In this document: piece after piece, positions 1 through 11,800 of the stretch
How the letters are laid out: the number at the start of each line of letters is the position of its first letter
How positions within the stretch are numbered: position 1 is the stretch's first letter
Assembly (NCBI GenBank): GCA_016647705.1
Contig: CM028326.1
Location: forward strand, 46,716,785 to 46,780,784
Direction of reading: 5' to 3'
Length of the DNA stretch: 64,000 nucleotides
Source: Eucommia ulmoides
Lineage: Eukaryota; Streptophyta; Magnoliopsida; Garryales; Eucommiaceae
Notes under the pieces: generated by a model
The model's input: the letters and a program-made list of their open reading frames with translations, nothing else
Database searches by the model: none
Told to the model about the DNA's origin: nothing
Made by a program: the position numbers and the translations under genes

Positions 1-700
1 ACCACTGAGTGGAACACCACGATCTCGTGTAGGAATCTAAGTAACAAGCGCCGAATGCTCAGACGATGCAGACGAACTCAAGCCAGACACATTATCCTTG
101 GTAGTGCTACGCGAGACGCGAGAATACATTTCTGTAATAGTGGGAAGAGTAGCACTAGAAAGCATCTGGGATCGGACTGATTCAAATTCTGGGCATAATC
201 AAGCCAAGAACTTCATGACAGCTATCTGCTCACGTTGCTTTTGCATTTCTTTCAGATCGATAGTCATCGGTAGGATAGTATTCATCTCCTCATAGAGGCT
301 GTTAAATGTGGCAAAATAATCTGTAACGGATTGCGTGCCTAATCGAAGTTGGAAGTACTCGACCGATAAATCATACATCCTGGTAAGATTACTGGAATAT
401 AATACACGAATATACTCCCATATATCTTTGCACGTATCGAGATGAGTACAGAGATCAGCCACTTGAGGCTCCATCGAAATTCCACAACGATGCTACAATT
501 TGCGCATCAGCCTGAATCCAGTTGTCATACTTTTTATCATCTGTTGCCGGGGCGGATTCCGTGAAGTGACGATGTTTCCCTTGTCCGGTGAGGGCTATTT
601 TCACAACCTTAGACCAATTTAAATAATTGGTTCCGTTCAACTTACGGGTTGTTAATGGTTGAGGTGTAACCATCGACATTAGTACCCTCCAATACAACAA
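1..700 (-). mobile_element. Ty1/Copia gag remnant, frameshifted
   Basis: This is the N-terminal gag (UBN2/Retrotran_gag type) of a Copia retrotransposon. The minus frame at 700-455 reads through LNGTNYLNWSKVVKIAL and WIQADAQIVASLWN, then shifts frame near 466-474. It resumes with MEPQVADLCTHLDTCKDIWE and later SVEYFQLRLGTQSVTDYFATF, typical of Copia gag. An in-frame TGA at about 199 breaks the frame, and gag-like sequence (PEFESVRSQ, LPTITEMYSRVSR) continues to the left edge. The gag normally packages element RNA; this copy is dead. It lies in intron 5 of the DHAK gene, on the same strand. The remainder of the element, if present, is outside the window. Confidence 0.8.
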
Positions 701-1039
701 CTAACAAACAACTTGTACAAGGGAAACAAACGAACAATATAAACAACTGTAGGGCTTAAACAAAGAACATGAGGATCAGAACAATACTCACGAACATCTG
801 TAAGGCTGTCTTTCGAATAATAACTAGAAGCATAACCCAAAGTCTCAAGTCTTACGAACAATAACCAGAAGCATAACCAAAAGCAAGGTACTGAAATTCT
901 GAGAGTAAATTGGGAGAAGCCAGGTTCTCGAATTCTTGGAAGTTCATTTCCTTTCTTCTACTTGCATTTTTCATTTCATAGCTGTTTTTTGTATTTGTCT
1001 TCATTGTTTTGGTGAATACAATTACATTTCCTTTCCATT
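701..1039. other. Non-coding stretch beside Copia gag
   Basis: No gene is visible. A 28-bp imperfect direct repeat (813-840 and 854-881, core AACTAGAAGCATAACC / AACCAGAAGCATAACC) lies just upstream of the gag start on the minus strand and is probably Copia leader sequence. No clear LTR end or primer-binding site was found. Confidence 0.3.
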
Positions 1040-1740
1040 ATCTCAATTCCATCCAATTCTCGGTTTTGGTTGCCTTTGATCTATCAGAAGACGAAAACCT
1101 CGCCTCTTCCAATATTCCGTAGTAAGAATAGCATCCCATGCCACCGACCAAGCAAACAAAGCCGCTTTCATCAGGGCCTTCTATCTCCGAATATCCCTCC
1201 AAGGAAAGTGAATGTCCCTTACTCCCCAAGACATTTATAGAAAGATTTCACCGTGAAAAATCCTTTGGGATCTCCAAGCCACTCCAACTTATCCATCTCT
1301 TCCCTGTTAATGACTGTCGTCTAAAGAAGACCAAAGAGGTAAGATAATTCAAGCAATTCCCAGTATACAAGTCCTTCCCAAACACAATCCAAGAAGCCTC
1401 CCTCCCAAAAAAGAACAAGTACATGTGAATTGAGGCGCCTTTCCTCCAAGCAACAAATAGAGAAAGCTTCGAATACCCAAGCCAAAGGTAGTGCCAGAAT
1501 CGCACCCTCCTACTATTGCCAACCCAAAATTTGATATGAACCCAAAAAGCTTCTTCCATGCTCGTGATTGCTATCCAAGTCCCTACTCCATGGGAGCCTC
1601 TAACCAACCCCACAGACCAACCAAACCTAATACTGTCAAATCTCGCAATGACTACCCTTCTCCACAATCTATCTATTTAAAAAGCGAAGCGCCAAACCCG
1701 CTACCCAAAAGAGCCTGGTTGACAACTCTTAGACAGTGAA
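1040..1740 (-). mobile_element. LINE (L1-type) ORF2 C-terminal fragment
   Basis: The minus-strand frame at 1667-1248 contains VGNSRRVRFWHYLWLG, which matches the region between reverse transcriptase and the C-terminal zinc-binding domain of plant LINE ORF2 proteins (usual form VGDGxRVRFWxDxW). A second minus frame at 1229-1038 may be the frameshifted continuation towards the 3' end. Endonuclease and catalytic RT motifs are absent, so this is a truncated, dead copy. It lies in intron 5 of the DHAK gene, in the gene's own orientation. The boundaries are approximate. Confidence 0.55.
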
Positions 1741-2811
1741 TACCAAGCTTACCTTCATGTGAAGGATGACAAATTTTATTCCGCCAAAGTGGACAAATTT
1801 TTCTTTCTTCCTCTGAGTCACCCCACCAAAAAAAAAAAAAAATCATGTTGAATCTTCTTTAATCACCAAAACCGAAACAACAAAAAAAGACATAAAATAG
1901 GTAGGCAGATTAGATCCAAGGATTTGGTGCATATGTTCCAAGGAAATTTCCTTCTCCATGGATGTTGTGGTACATATAGGGAACTTTTAATCGGCTTACT
2001 CAGCTTAATTTCACAATTTCCCACTTGTTCAAAGAAACAAACAAAGACGCTGATTTTTTGGTTGATATGCGAGTTCACAAAATACAGAATGTTTTACTTT
2101 TACAATGATCTCCCTTCCTCTATTAAAAAAATTAAATTGATGATATGATATAACTTGGTAGCACTAGACTGTAAGGGGTGAGAGGCCCTTCCATATTTTT
2201 TATCTCAGCTTGTAAGAAATTATTCTTTTATTCTTAAATTTCTCCATTTCTCCATACAATGTTGTCTGCGTGCAATTGGTAACACTAAGGCAACACCAGA
2301 TATGCATTTCTAATCGCGTAATGCATGTATATCAACAGCTTCACATTTTATTAATGCTTATACAACATAATATTTTTAAGGATAAGAAATATTTATACGA
2401 TCTTTTAATATTTTTAACAAATCCGAGAGGACTTACACCATGTGCCTCAAGAATCAGCCTCATCTCAATATCTCATGATGATTGATAGACCTCGCTTTTG
2501 ACGTTATCTTTCAAAAACACTTGCCCCTAAAGCACTGACATAAGCATACAGAATCATACCATCACCACATAGAGGCTTCACCTTGAACTGAATTACTCAT
2601 CATAACTGGAAACAATAAATTTATACTTATAGAACTTCTAGATTGGAACTTGAGTGGATTTTCTTACGATGTTATGTTTTCAAACTGATAGAAATATAGT
2701 TTTCTTTGTGTTAGCACACTGCCCTTTTCGCATATCAAAAACAAAAATGCACACTTCAAAGAGTTGATCTCACTTGATTTCAAGAGATGAAGCTACTTAA
2801 AATGTTTATAC
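1741..2811. other. DHAK intron 5 sequence without recognised genes
   Basis: This AT-rich intronic DNA follows the GTATAA donor at 2811. I searched the minus strand for the next DhaK exon (expected to begin NYTGDRLNFG) and did not find it here, so the exon should lie left of position 1. Small ORFs in the stretch show no family motifs. Confidence 0.5.
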
Positions 2812-2859
2812 CTTTACTATTAGTAGGCATCCCATAGGACCGGTCACAGCACGTATGCC
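2812..2859 (-). CDS. DHAK: DHAK exon 5
   Basis: This 48-bp, phase 0/0 exon encodes 16 residues ([16 protein letters not shown]). Its acceptor is CTTCAG at 2865-2860 and its donor is GTATAA from 2811. In plant DhaK proteins this segment is followed directly by NYTGDRLNF, which is not in the window. Confidence 0.9.
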
Positions 2860-5800
2860 CTGAAGTTGAATTAGTTAGCAGCCAACCAAATATAATATGG
2901 AAGAAAAAAGTTGGTAAGGTGTCATTTTTTGTATTAGAATTAGCAGAAAGCAATCATACAGCAAGAATTGAATCAACAGGTGGAGATGTAAAAACATCTC
3001 CACAAATAGCTGCAGTCAGCATCCCTTGTCCTACAAATCCAGCATGGGCAGGTTCATGGCCACTTCCACCCCCTATGCCATGAAACAAAATATACTACAG
3101 CTTAGTTAACTTGCGGAACCGCATTACGCGAAGCTATTTTCAAAACCATTCTTGAACTTCCAATAGTTTAATTAGATATCATTTGATGATATTCACATTC
3201 ATTATTTATTGAAGCAAATGCACTAGAAAGTGAAACTTGGCCATGAAGATATCTATGCAGCAAAATCATAATGCAGATAAAACAGTCTGGTTTGGTTTTC
3301 TATGGTGAATATGGAACAAAAATAATGATACTTCAGCATTCCTCAATCTTAATTTAACGTAAAAAAACAATAGTTGTTAAGAAGCCTGTTCCACGTCGGT
3401 CACAAGAGACTTCCCAAACCATCATAAATTTCAATGAAGTTGCTCTACTTAGCACCATATGGTTTTAAAATGAAGCCTCCTATATGGTATCAGAGCCACG
3501 GTTATGGGAAGTCTACTCACTATCCCAAACAGTCAAATCACTCGTGCGAACAAGGGTTGCAAAATATCCATTGTAGCCAAATCACACGTGCATACCGGGA
3601 GCACACAAAGGTCGATGTTAAGAAGCCTATCCCACATCGGTCACACGAGACTTCCCAAACGATCAAAAATGTCAATGGAGCTACTCTACTTCACACTATA
3701 TGGTTTTAAGATGGAGCCTCCTAACAATAGGCATTGATTTTGTAAGCAAACAAAAGACAGCGCTCCATCCAAATACTGTTTCAGCAGCTGAATGCATGAA
3801 CTGGAAAACAAACAAGAACTACCACAGTAAAAGAAGTTTGGGTACTTCTCAATTTCCCCATATCATAGTTTTTCATATCGGACATTTACAAGGTCCGAAC
3901 ATGCTCAGACACAAAAAGAAGAGAGCAAAGTACAGGTTTCACTTGAGTTTGCCGTTTGCTCATGTAGTACGTCCTCCGTATACTCCTTAGTAAAGTGAAA
4001 TTGTTAAATAAATAGCATAATTGAATAAAATGGTGAAACTACCGTGAGATATCCATAATCTAATACCTACCAGCATTTTCAAATTTGAGTGCCTGGCTCA
4101 ACTAAAACCGAGCATAGGAAAATGAACGAAATCACTAAAATCTGATCATAATGTACGAAACAGAGGGATCTCGTTGAACACTTTGGGTGGATTCTTCACT
4201 TCCCAGTGCTCCAATTGTAGAGATTATTTTGAGATCAACCTCTTCACTCTCAACATTGTTCTACACTCTGGCTACAATGTAGATATTATGTTGGAACTCG
4301 AAGGTTGGAATGCAGGTATTGCAGAGTTTATTTTCCAAATGTATCCACTCCCACAACGATAGATTGTCATAGATTCTCTCCGATCTTCGGATAGAGGTTG
4401 ATCAATCAGATTACGGGTAGATCATATGTAAGACCCGACTCTTACATGAACATAATTTTTAGTTGCATTTTAGAACATTTAGAAAATACCGGAGTGCATG
4501 GTGTCATTTACTACTCATCTTGAAAAAAAATTAGGAGTCAATTATCATTTTAAAATATTAATTTTTAAATTTTTGGCTTAAATGATATCTTAAAGATAAT
4601 TGGGGGAGATTAATGTAATTTGGGGGGGAAAAAATCCATATATAATTCAGGTGGGTTAGGATAATGATCAAGCAAAACAAAAAAATATATGGGCAAGGAG
4701 GCATGTACGCGTGTCATTACCAAATACCAAAAGAAGAAGGAAAAAAAAAAAAAAATGGAGAAAAGGGGCGGTGGCTTGGGTGTGCACATATATATATATA
4801 TATATATATATAAAAGTTCAAACTCCAGTCAGCCGAAACAAAACAGAGGAAGAAAAAAAAAAAAAAGACAAAGAAAAAGGAAGGGAACAGAATAGGTATT
4901 CTTCATTTTTTTTTTTCCTTTCTTTCATACATGTGTATGTAACTATGTATAAATATATACACGTATGTATATATACGTATGTATATATATACGTATATAT
5001 GTGTGTATGTATATATATATATATGTTAAAATAAACTATATCACACGTTCGATTTATAGAACTGGCTATGCGGACAAAGATACATGTATACTTATATGTG
5101 AAAAATATATACGTGTGTTCGGGAAATATACTAAAGATAGATATATTTAATTTGCAAAGAATACAGTTTAAAATAAAAATTGTAAATTTTACTAAAACGA
5201 TAATATTTAATATTTCGTCAACTAATTAAATTTTTAACAGTCGATTAATATTTTTCTACAAATTAAATTATTAAAACAAAATTTTTGCAATCGTTACTAT
5301 AATAATTTTCGTACAGTTAATATTGACATAGGAAATTGGGTATGTAGTAATTTTGTATAATCAAAATTTGGGGAATGGAAAATTATGCATTTTAGGGCCA
5401 CGCATCGCATATTAGGTTTATTTTAAATAAATTATTAATTTAGGCCCTATCGTTGTTAGGTTCACAGACGACGACGACCACGTAATCTTCTAACAACAGT
5501 ATTTTTGTAACACGGAAATCAAGGTGAGTGTACTGTCTTCTAGGTAAATTTACAAATTATGTTTTCGTATAAATTGTGGAAAAAAAAATATTTATTAAAA
5601 TTGGCAATTTTATAACTTGTGTGAATCAAGTAGATTTTTAAATGTGGAAAGCGATTTTATTATCCGACTATGCCATAGTGTGATCCCATTAGGAGGGCAT
5701 GTCCTGCGAAATGTTATTGGTCCTAATAGGAGGGCATGTCCTGTAGAACAATATATTATGACCTGTCAAGAGGGCAAGTCCTGCAGGTGGTTAATTACGT

Positions 5801-8800
5801 TGTGATATATTATAACCTATCAGGAGGACTAGTCCTGCAGGTGATTGATTGTGTTGTTGATATATGTGGACTCGTCAGGAGTGCAAATCCTGCGGGTAGT
5901 TGCCCCTACTATTAGGGATATTAAATGGCCCTGACACTGATAGCCACTTCAGATGGTACAGTTGTACAGGTTACGGTACCGTCGTAACTCCTGATCGTGA
6001 GGTGAAACGATCCTATGGCAAGTAGAAAATATGAGTGCGGTATTTTATTATATGTCGAAATGTTTGGATTTGTTGATTTAAATATATTATCTTATTGAAA
6101 TTATGACAGTAGAATTTTATTCCGGCACGGGATGCGATTATATTATATTATATTTGGAAAAGTGGTATTTGATAATTATGTTTGATCTATGAAATGTTTT
6201 TATATTATGAAGACAGTACACCGATAAACTATTTGATTTCAGGTGCCGCAACTAAGAGTGGGTCCGCCACTGACACTAGGTAAAGTCAAGAGGTGACGTC
6301 GTTTTGGAAGGGTGGGTTGGATTGGTGTGAACCGTGAAATATTCAGTTTTTGTGATCTTGTTGTGAATATTTGAGACAAGTGTAATACTAAATTTTGAAA
6401 CGGTAAATATGTTTAAAAAAAAAAAATCAACTGTGCATTTTGGATTAGTATCGAGTCGATGTCACCCCCGGCCTCGGGCGATGGGGGCCCAGGGTGGGGG
6501 TGTGACATCATAGGTCATTTTTCAAAATGTCCAAAGGATGCCTAAACAAAGCTATCACATGGGATTAAGGGTAGATCAATGCCTCTTCCTGCACAGATTG
6601 TCATAGATTTTCTCAGATCAACAGAGTAGGATAACACATTGGAGCCCAATTTTTCCAATGCCTCTCTCTTTGGTCCCATCAAAAGATCCACAAATGAGAT
6701 TGGCAAGTAATTTTTCCCCCTTATGAATGATTTTGAGAGGAGGGTTCAAAGCCATGAACAAATTTTCACCAGCATAGCATCAAGGAGGCAGCTTTTTTTC
6801 CTGCCCAGATATAGAGGATATCATAGATAAGTGAATGGGAAAGAGCCTTTTGAGAAACCTGTCTTCTTTAAGATCCTGCTGGCCAGAGAAACAGCCGTAT
6901 GAGAGGCTGTATAAACCTGACTTTTAGCTGAATTCACCAATTGCCCAGAAGACATTTCAAACCTGTTCAGGAAATCCATGACCTCTTTATCATAAGCTTT
7001 AGCCATGTCTAACTTAAAAACAAAATTTCTTCCCTCGCATTACTTACTCGTCCAGTGGACCATTTCTTCGGCCAACATAAGATTATTCATGAGATATCTA
7101 CCTCACAAATGCACCTTGCTCAGGAGAGATGATCTTAGGCAAAATATTGTTTATCCTATTAGCCATGAGTTTAGTGATAATTTTGTTTGTGAAATTACAT
7201 AGACTGATGGGTCTAAAATCGGAAACTGTCTGAGGGATCTCACACTTTGGAATGAGAGCAAGAAAGCTATTAGAAATACTAGGGGGAAGTGTTGAACCTT
7301 AACAGAAGCAATGGACCACACTAAGAATATCTCCTTGAACAATATGGCAGATAGTTGTGAAGAATTTCCCAGTAAATCCATCCAGACCAGCAGCACTCTC
7401 ACCATCCATGCCAAACACCACATCCTTGAGTTCATCACTAGTAAGCAAAGCAGTTAACATGGTGTTGTCTTGCTCAGAGATAAGCTTAGATATAACTTCC
7501 ACGATATTAGAAACAGCACCCCCTTCTGAAGAAGCAAGATAATCATTGAAGTGTTGAACCATTGCCTCTTTGATATCATTGCTTCTTCAATCCATTTACT
7601 GGCTTGAAGCATTACCTCATGGTCCATCTTCTTCCTTTTAATCTTCATAGCCTTACAGAAAAATTTTGTATTCTTGTCCCCCTCCTTCAGCCACTTAATG
7701 CCAGATTTTTGTTTCCAGAAACACTCTTCTTGAAATAATGCTGCTTTCAGCTGAGCCTCAGCCTCATTCAACTGGACAGATATATTCTGATTAGGATCTT
7801 GAATGTTTAGAATTTCCAGATCCTCCATCCACTTTTGAGCCTCTTGTACTTTTTGAAAGATATTCCCAAAAGTTTGGAAACTCCAATCATGAAGCACAGA
7901 TTTCAGTCTCTTTAGCTTAGAATGGAGAATCTGGAAAGGATTTTCCTCCACATGTTGCTCCCAGGATTGCTTGACAAAGTCCATTAATCCTTCTTGATTA
8001 TGCCAAAAATTAAGAAACTTAAAAGATTTGGTCCCCCAACTGTGAGATTGAGCAATTGATTGTTCTGATCTGAGCAAGTTCTGGACAACTGTTGCACCAA
8101 GCAAGAGGGAAATTCATCAAGCTAAAGACAGGTCACTAAGGCTCTGTCCAATCTCCCCCATTTACATCTCACACTGTAATTTTTTGCACCAAGTAAACTT
8201 AGATATCTGAAAAGCATTTCAATCAAACCACATTGACTAATGCAATTAGCAAAATCGTCAGCAGAACCTTGATTGGCAGTTCTGTGTACCTTTCCCTCAG
8301 CATTAAGAGTGACATTGAAATCACTAGCAATCAGCCATGGTACCTGATTTTGGGGCTGTAATCTGACCATATGACCTCTGGAACAATTAGCATAGACATA
8401 GACCACTCCCACCAGAAAAGGCTTACACAAAGCACGCCTCATCTTCAAAACGGCAATTTGTCTACTGCAGAAATCACCTCCCCTTGAAAGGTACTCTCCA
8501 CAAAATCCACACTTCCATCAATCCCATAAATGATAGAGAACAACCTCTATAGCTTCTTAATTCTTCTTACCGTGGCAGCATTAGCTGCCCCTCTCATGTT
8601 CCAAAAAAATAAATGAGACATCATGATGGGGATCGACTAAGGCCACCGCTTCGAACTTCTATGTACAGCGGAGGCGGAAAAATCATTAGTCTATTTTCCT
8701 GCAATAGCTAATTATATTAATAGCTAATAATGTAGCCGTTAAGTAGCTGTTATTCTATTTTGTCAAGTAGCCGTTAAAGTTTGTCTATATAATGAGTCTT

Positions 8801-11800
8801 TATTGTAATAGAAATACATCTTTGATTAATTAATTATTGAATTATTTGAGCAGGATTCTCTTTTTTTTAATTAGTTTTTATTTATTTATTTTTCAATTGG
8901 CCTCCTTCATTAATTGGTATTCAGAGCTTATTTTGATCCTTACGTTTTGCATGCAAACCAAAACCCTAGCCACCACAGATCAGAAAACTCTAGCCACCAT
9001 CAATTAGACCAGCCACGTTCCGCTGCAATAGTCCAACATCCCAAATTTAGTTGGTCAGCCTTCGCGGGACCTCACCAAGTCTATTCTAGCCTTCGCTGGC
9101 CCTAGCCGGAACTTCACGACACCCCAAGTCTGCTCCAGATTCCATATGTAGCAGCTACCGATTGCTTTGTGCCCTACGCACAGTCTGTAAGTCCTACTAT
9201 ATATATATATACACACATACTATTGTTTTATTCCCAGTTTTTCCATTTAATATTAAAAAAAATTAAAAAAAATAATAAGAATAAATTTGAAAATTTTAAA
9301 TAAAAACTAATTAAAAAAAAACTTGCTCAAATAATTCAATAATCAATTAATCAAAGATGTCTTTCTATTACAATAAAGTCTCGTTATGTAGGCAAACAAT
9401 AATGGCTACTTAACAAAATAAGAATGACAGCTACTTAAACGGCTACTTGACAAAATAAGAATAACGGCTACTTTATTAGCTACAAAAATAATTAGCTACT
9501 GCAAGAAAAGAGGCTAATGATTTTTCTGCCTCCGCCGTATATGAGTTCGACGCGGTGGCCTTAGTCAATCCCCATCAGGTCACCTCTTAGAAAAGATAAT
9601 TTTCCGTCTTTTACAACACTTGTCATCTTGTAAAGGATAAGAGCTATATCTACATTTCTTTTATAAGGGATTAAATGTAATTTGACTAAGAACCTTTTGA
9701 CAAAATTTTGAATTAGAAGCGTTGACAAAATGATAATTAAAAGTGAAAGAAATACAATCAGTTCCACTTTCCCAATTGTACTACAGAATAGAAGACTAAC
9801 TTTGCCAAATTAAGAAGTGTTGCATCATCGCGGTAGGAGAAAGAAAACACGTCAAGGGCACACAAGACATATTAGGGAATTAAAAAAAAAAAAAGTTACA
9901 TTTTTATTTCTTTAAAATAAGAAAAAATTTGAAATGTGAGAAATGGATTTTTCGCCACTGACCTGCCCTTTCATTTAGCATGATACTGCATACTTCCCCT
10001 ACCTTTTGAAAAATACCACAAGACTCCCTTGCGGAAGCTTGTTGATGGAAAATGTCCAAAATACCCACTATTTTTTATTATTTTGAATTACTCCAAAAAT
10101 ATATATGTAAACTTCATAGATTGCTAATTCTATTTCTCTTTTTCCACTTTATTTCTTCTTTTCCCTTCTCCAACCCCCTCTCTCTCCACCGCAACCATCA
10201 CCAACACTTACGGTGCTAGCACACCTCCATCTGAACTATGAAACTACCAAACATAGTGTTAGCCTTCAATTATGGGGAGAGGTGGGCAGTTCATATTAGA
10301 TAAGAACAAGAGAGACAAAGAGAGAGCAAGTTGGAAGCAGGAGGTGTTGGCAGCGCCGAAGACCGTGTTAGGTTTAGGTTGGCTTGGGTGAGACCGTTTG
10401 GAATGGGGATGGGAAAAAGAAAAAAAAAAAAAAAGAGAGAGAGAGAAAATGAAGAAAATAAATAAAATCGAAAGAATGGTGAGGAAACAAAAAAAAAATG
10501 AATTAGGTGCAATTGAGTATTTTTTATTATTAAATTAAATAAAAGGTTAATTGTGTCCACTAAATATGGTTCTATCCATTTAAAGCAAAATTGTCAATAA
10601 AACAATAATGTCAGTAATCTCTGACGAAGATGGGTACTGCATGGTTTTTAATCGAAAATGGTAAGGTCGTTAATTGGTATTTTTGAAATTATAGGAACCT
10701 TGTAGTTAGTTATAAAAAGATAGGGGAGGCAAGTGGTGTGAAACTATGAACCCTTTTGAATATTTTTGAATATTCAAAAATGTTTTTGTCGACAAGACAG
10801 AATAGATCTTGGACACATGTAGCCATTATTTTTTTATTGTTAAAAAGAAAACAAAAGATAGATTATCGTGATCTTTAAACAATATTATGGGATTAAGCTT
10901 CAATTGTGGATTTAGATGATGAAAGTAATGTTTATAGTTATAAAGATTTTATAATTTTTAATTTCCTATTAGAAATGAAACAATGGTTTTCTATTTTGTA
11001 ACCATTGATTAGCACACAGTACTAAACAACCTTGGATTAACACATAGTCACACACAGAGATAAAGATATGTATATATGCACATATATTGACATTGCCATG
11101 GCCGTGTATACCTAATTATTTCAAAGATGTTGTGACGCTTTCTTGCTCATAGTCCAATACGTATAACATAAAAATCTATGCCCCCTTTGAGTACAAATGT
11201 GTTACATAAAATTACAGTAAGAATTGAAAAATAAATTCAAAATGTTACTTTAAAGTGTCTTATAAAGTCATACCCGATACAACTGCAACTTTGTCATATG
11301 TTGTGCTTGAGACATCAGCACGCAAGACGACCTTAACCTGTATGTTCACAGATAAGATAATGTCACCGTAATTTATCAAGAATAATGTATGAAAAGCAAT
11401 TTTTTATTGCACAGTATGTAGAATCAAACACCTCAGGAAAACCATCCAAGTACTGCAGTCCGGGATATGTTTCAACAAGACCCTCGATAAATTCGATCAC
11501 CACATCTGTAAATAGCCAAAAACAAATTGTCTATAAGTCTATAACTTCAAATATTTCTCTTGTGGTTCAACCAACTTAGAAATATATAAGATGTGTATAC
11601 ATATCGAAACTCAAATACGTGTGCATTATAGCTCCCAATGTTGGTTCAAATGATTCAAGAAAATTTTATTCCTCTTCGAAGGTTCTAGTATACGTGTCTC
11701 AAAAGTACGAGCCTTGCTCCGATTGATTTCACCATTTCTCGTTTGTATCGAGAAGACAACAAAGTGGTAGATTACTTGGCAAATTTAGGAGCGACTTGTC

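Noticed and set aside
4689-5150. Overlapping Lys-rich and Tyr/Ile-rich plus-strand ORFs
   Set aside because: They come from poly-A and TA/CA repeats inside the Tekay-like solo LTR.
5680-5760. GGGCATGTCC fits the animal p53 half-site consensus RRRCWWGYYY
   Set aside because: Plants have no p53; the match is to a degenerate palindrome and only shows that the subrepeat core is self-complementary.
10291-10560. Phe/Ser-rich minus-strand ORF of 89 residues, membrane-like
   Set aside because: Low-complexity AG/A tracts within the DHAK intron; no signal of a real protein family.
9950-10750. Possible DNA transposon with degraded terminal inverted repeats
   Set aside because: The inverted similarity (CTTCCCCTACCTTTT versus GCCTCCCCTATCTTTTT) is short and no target duplication was found.
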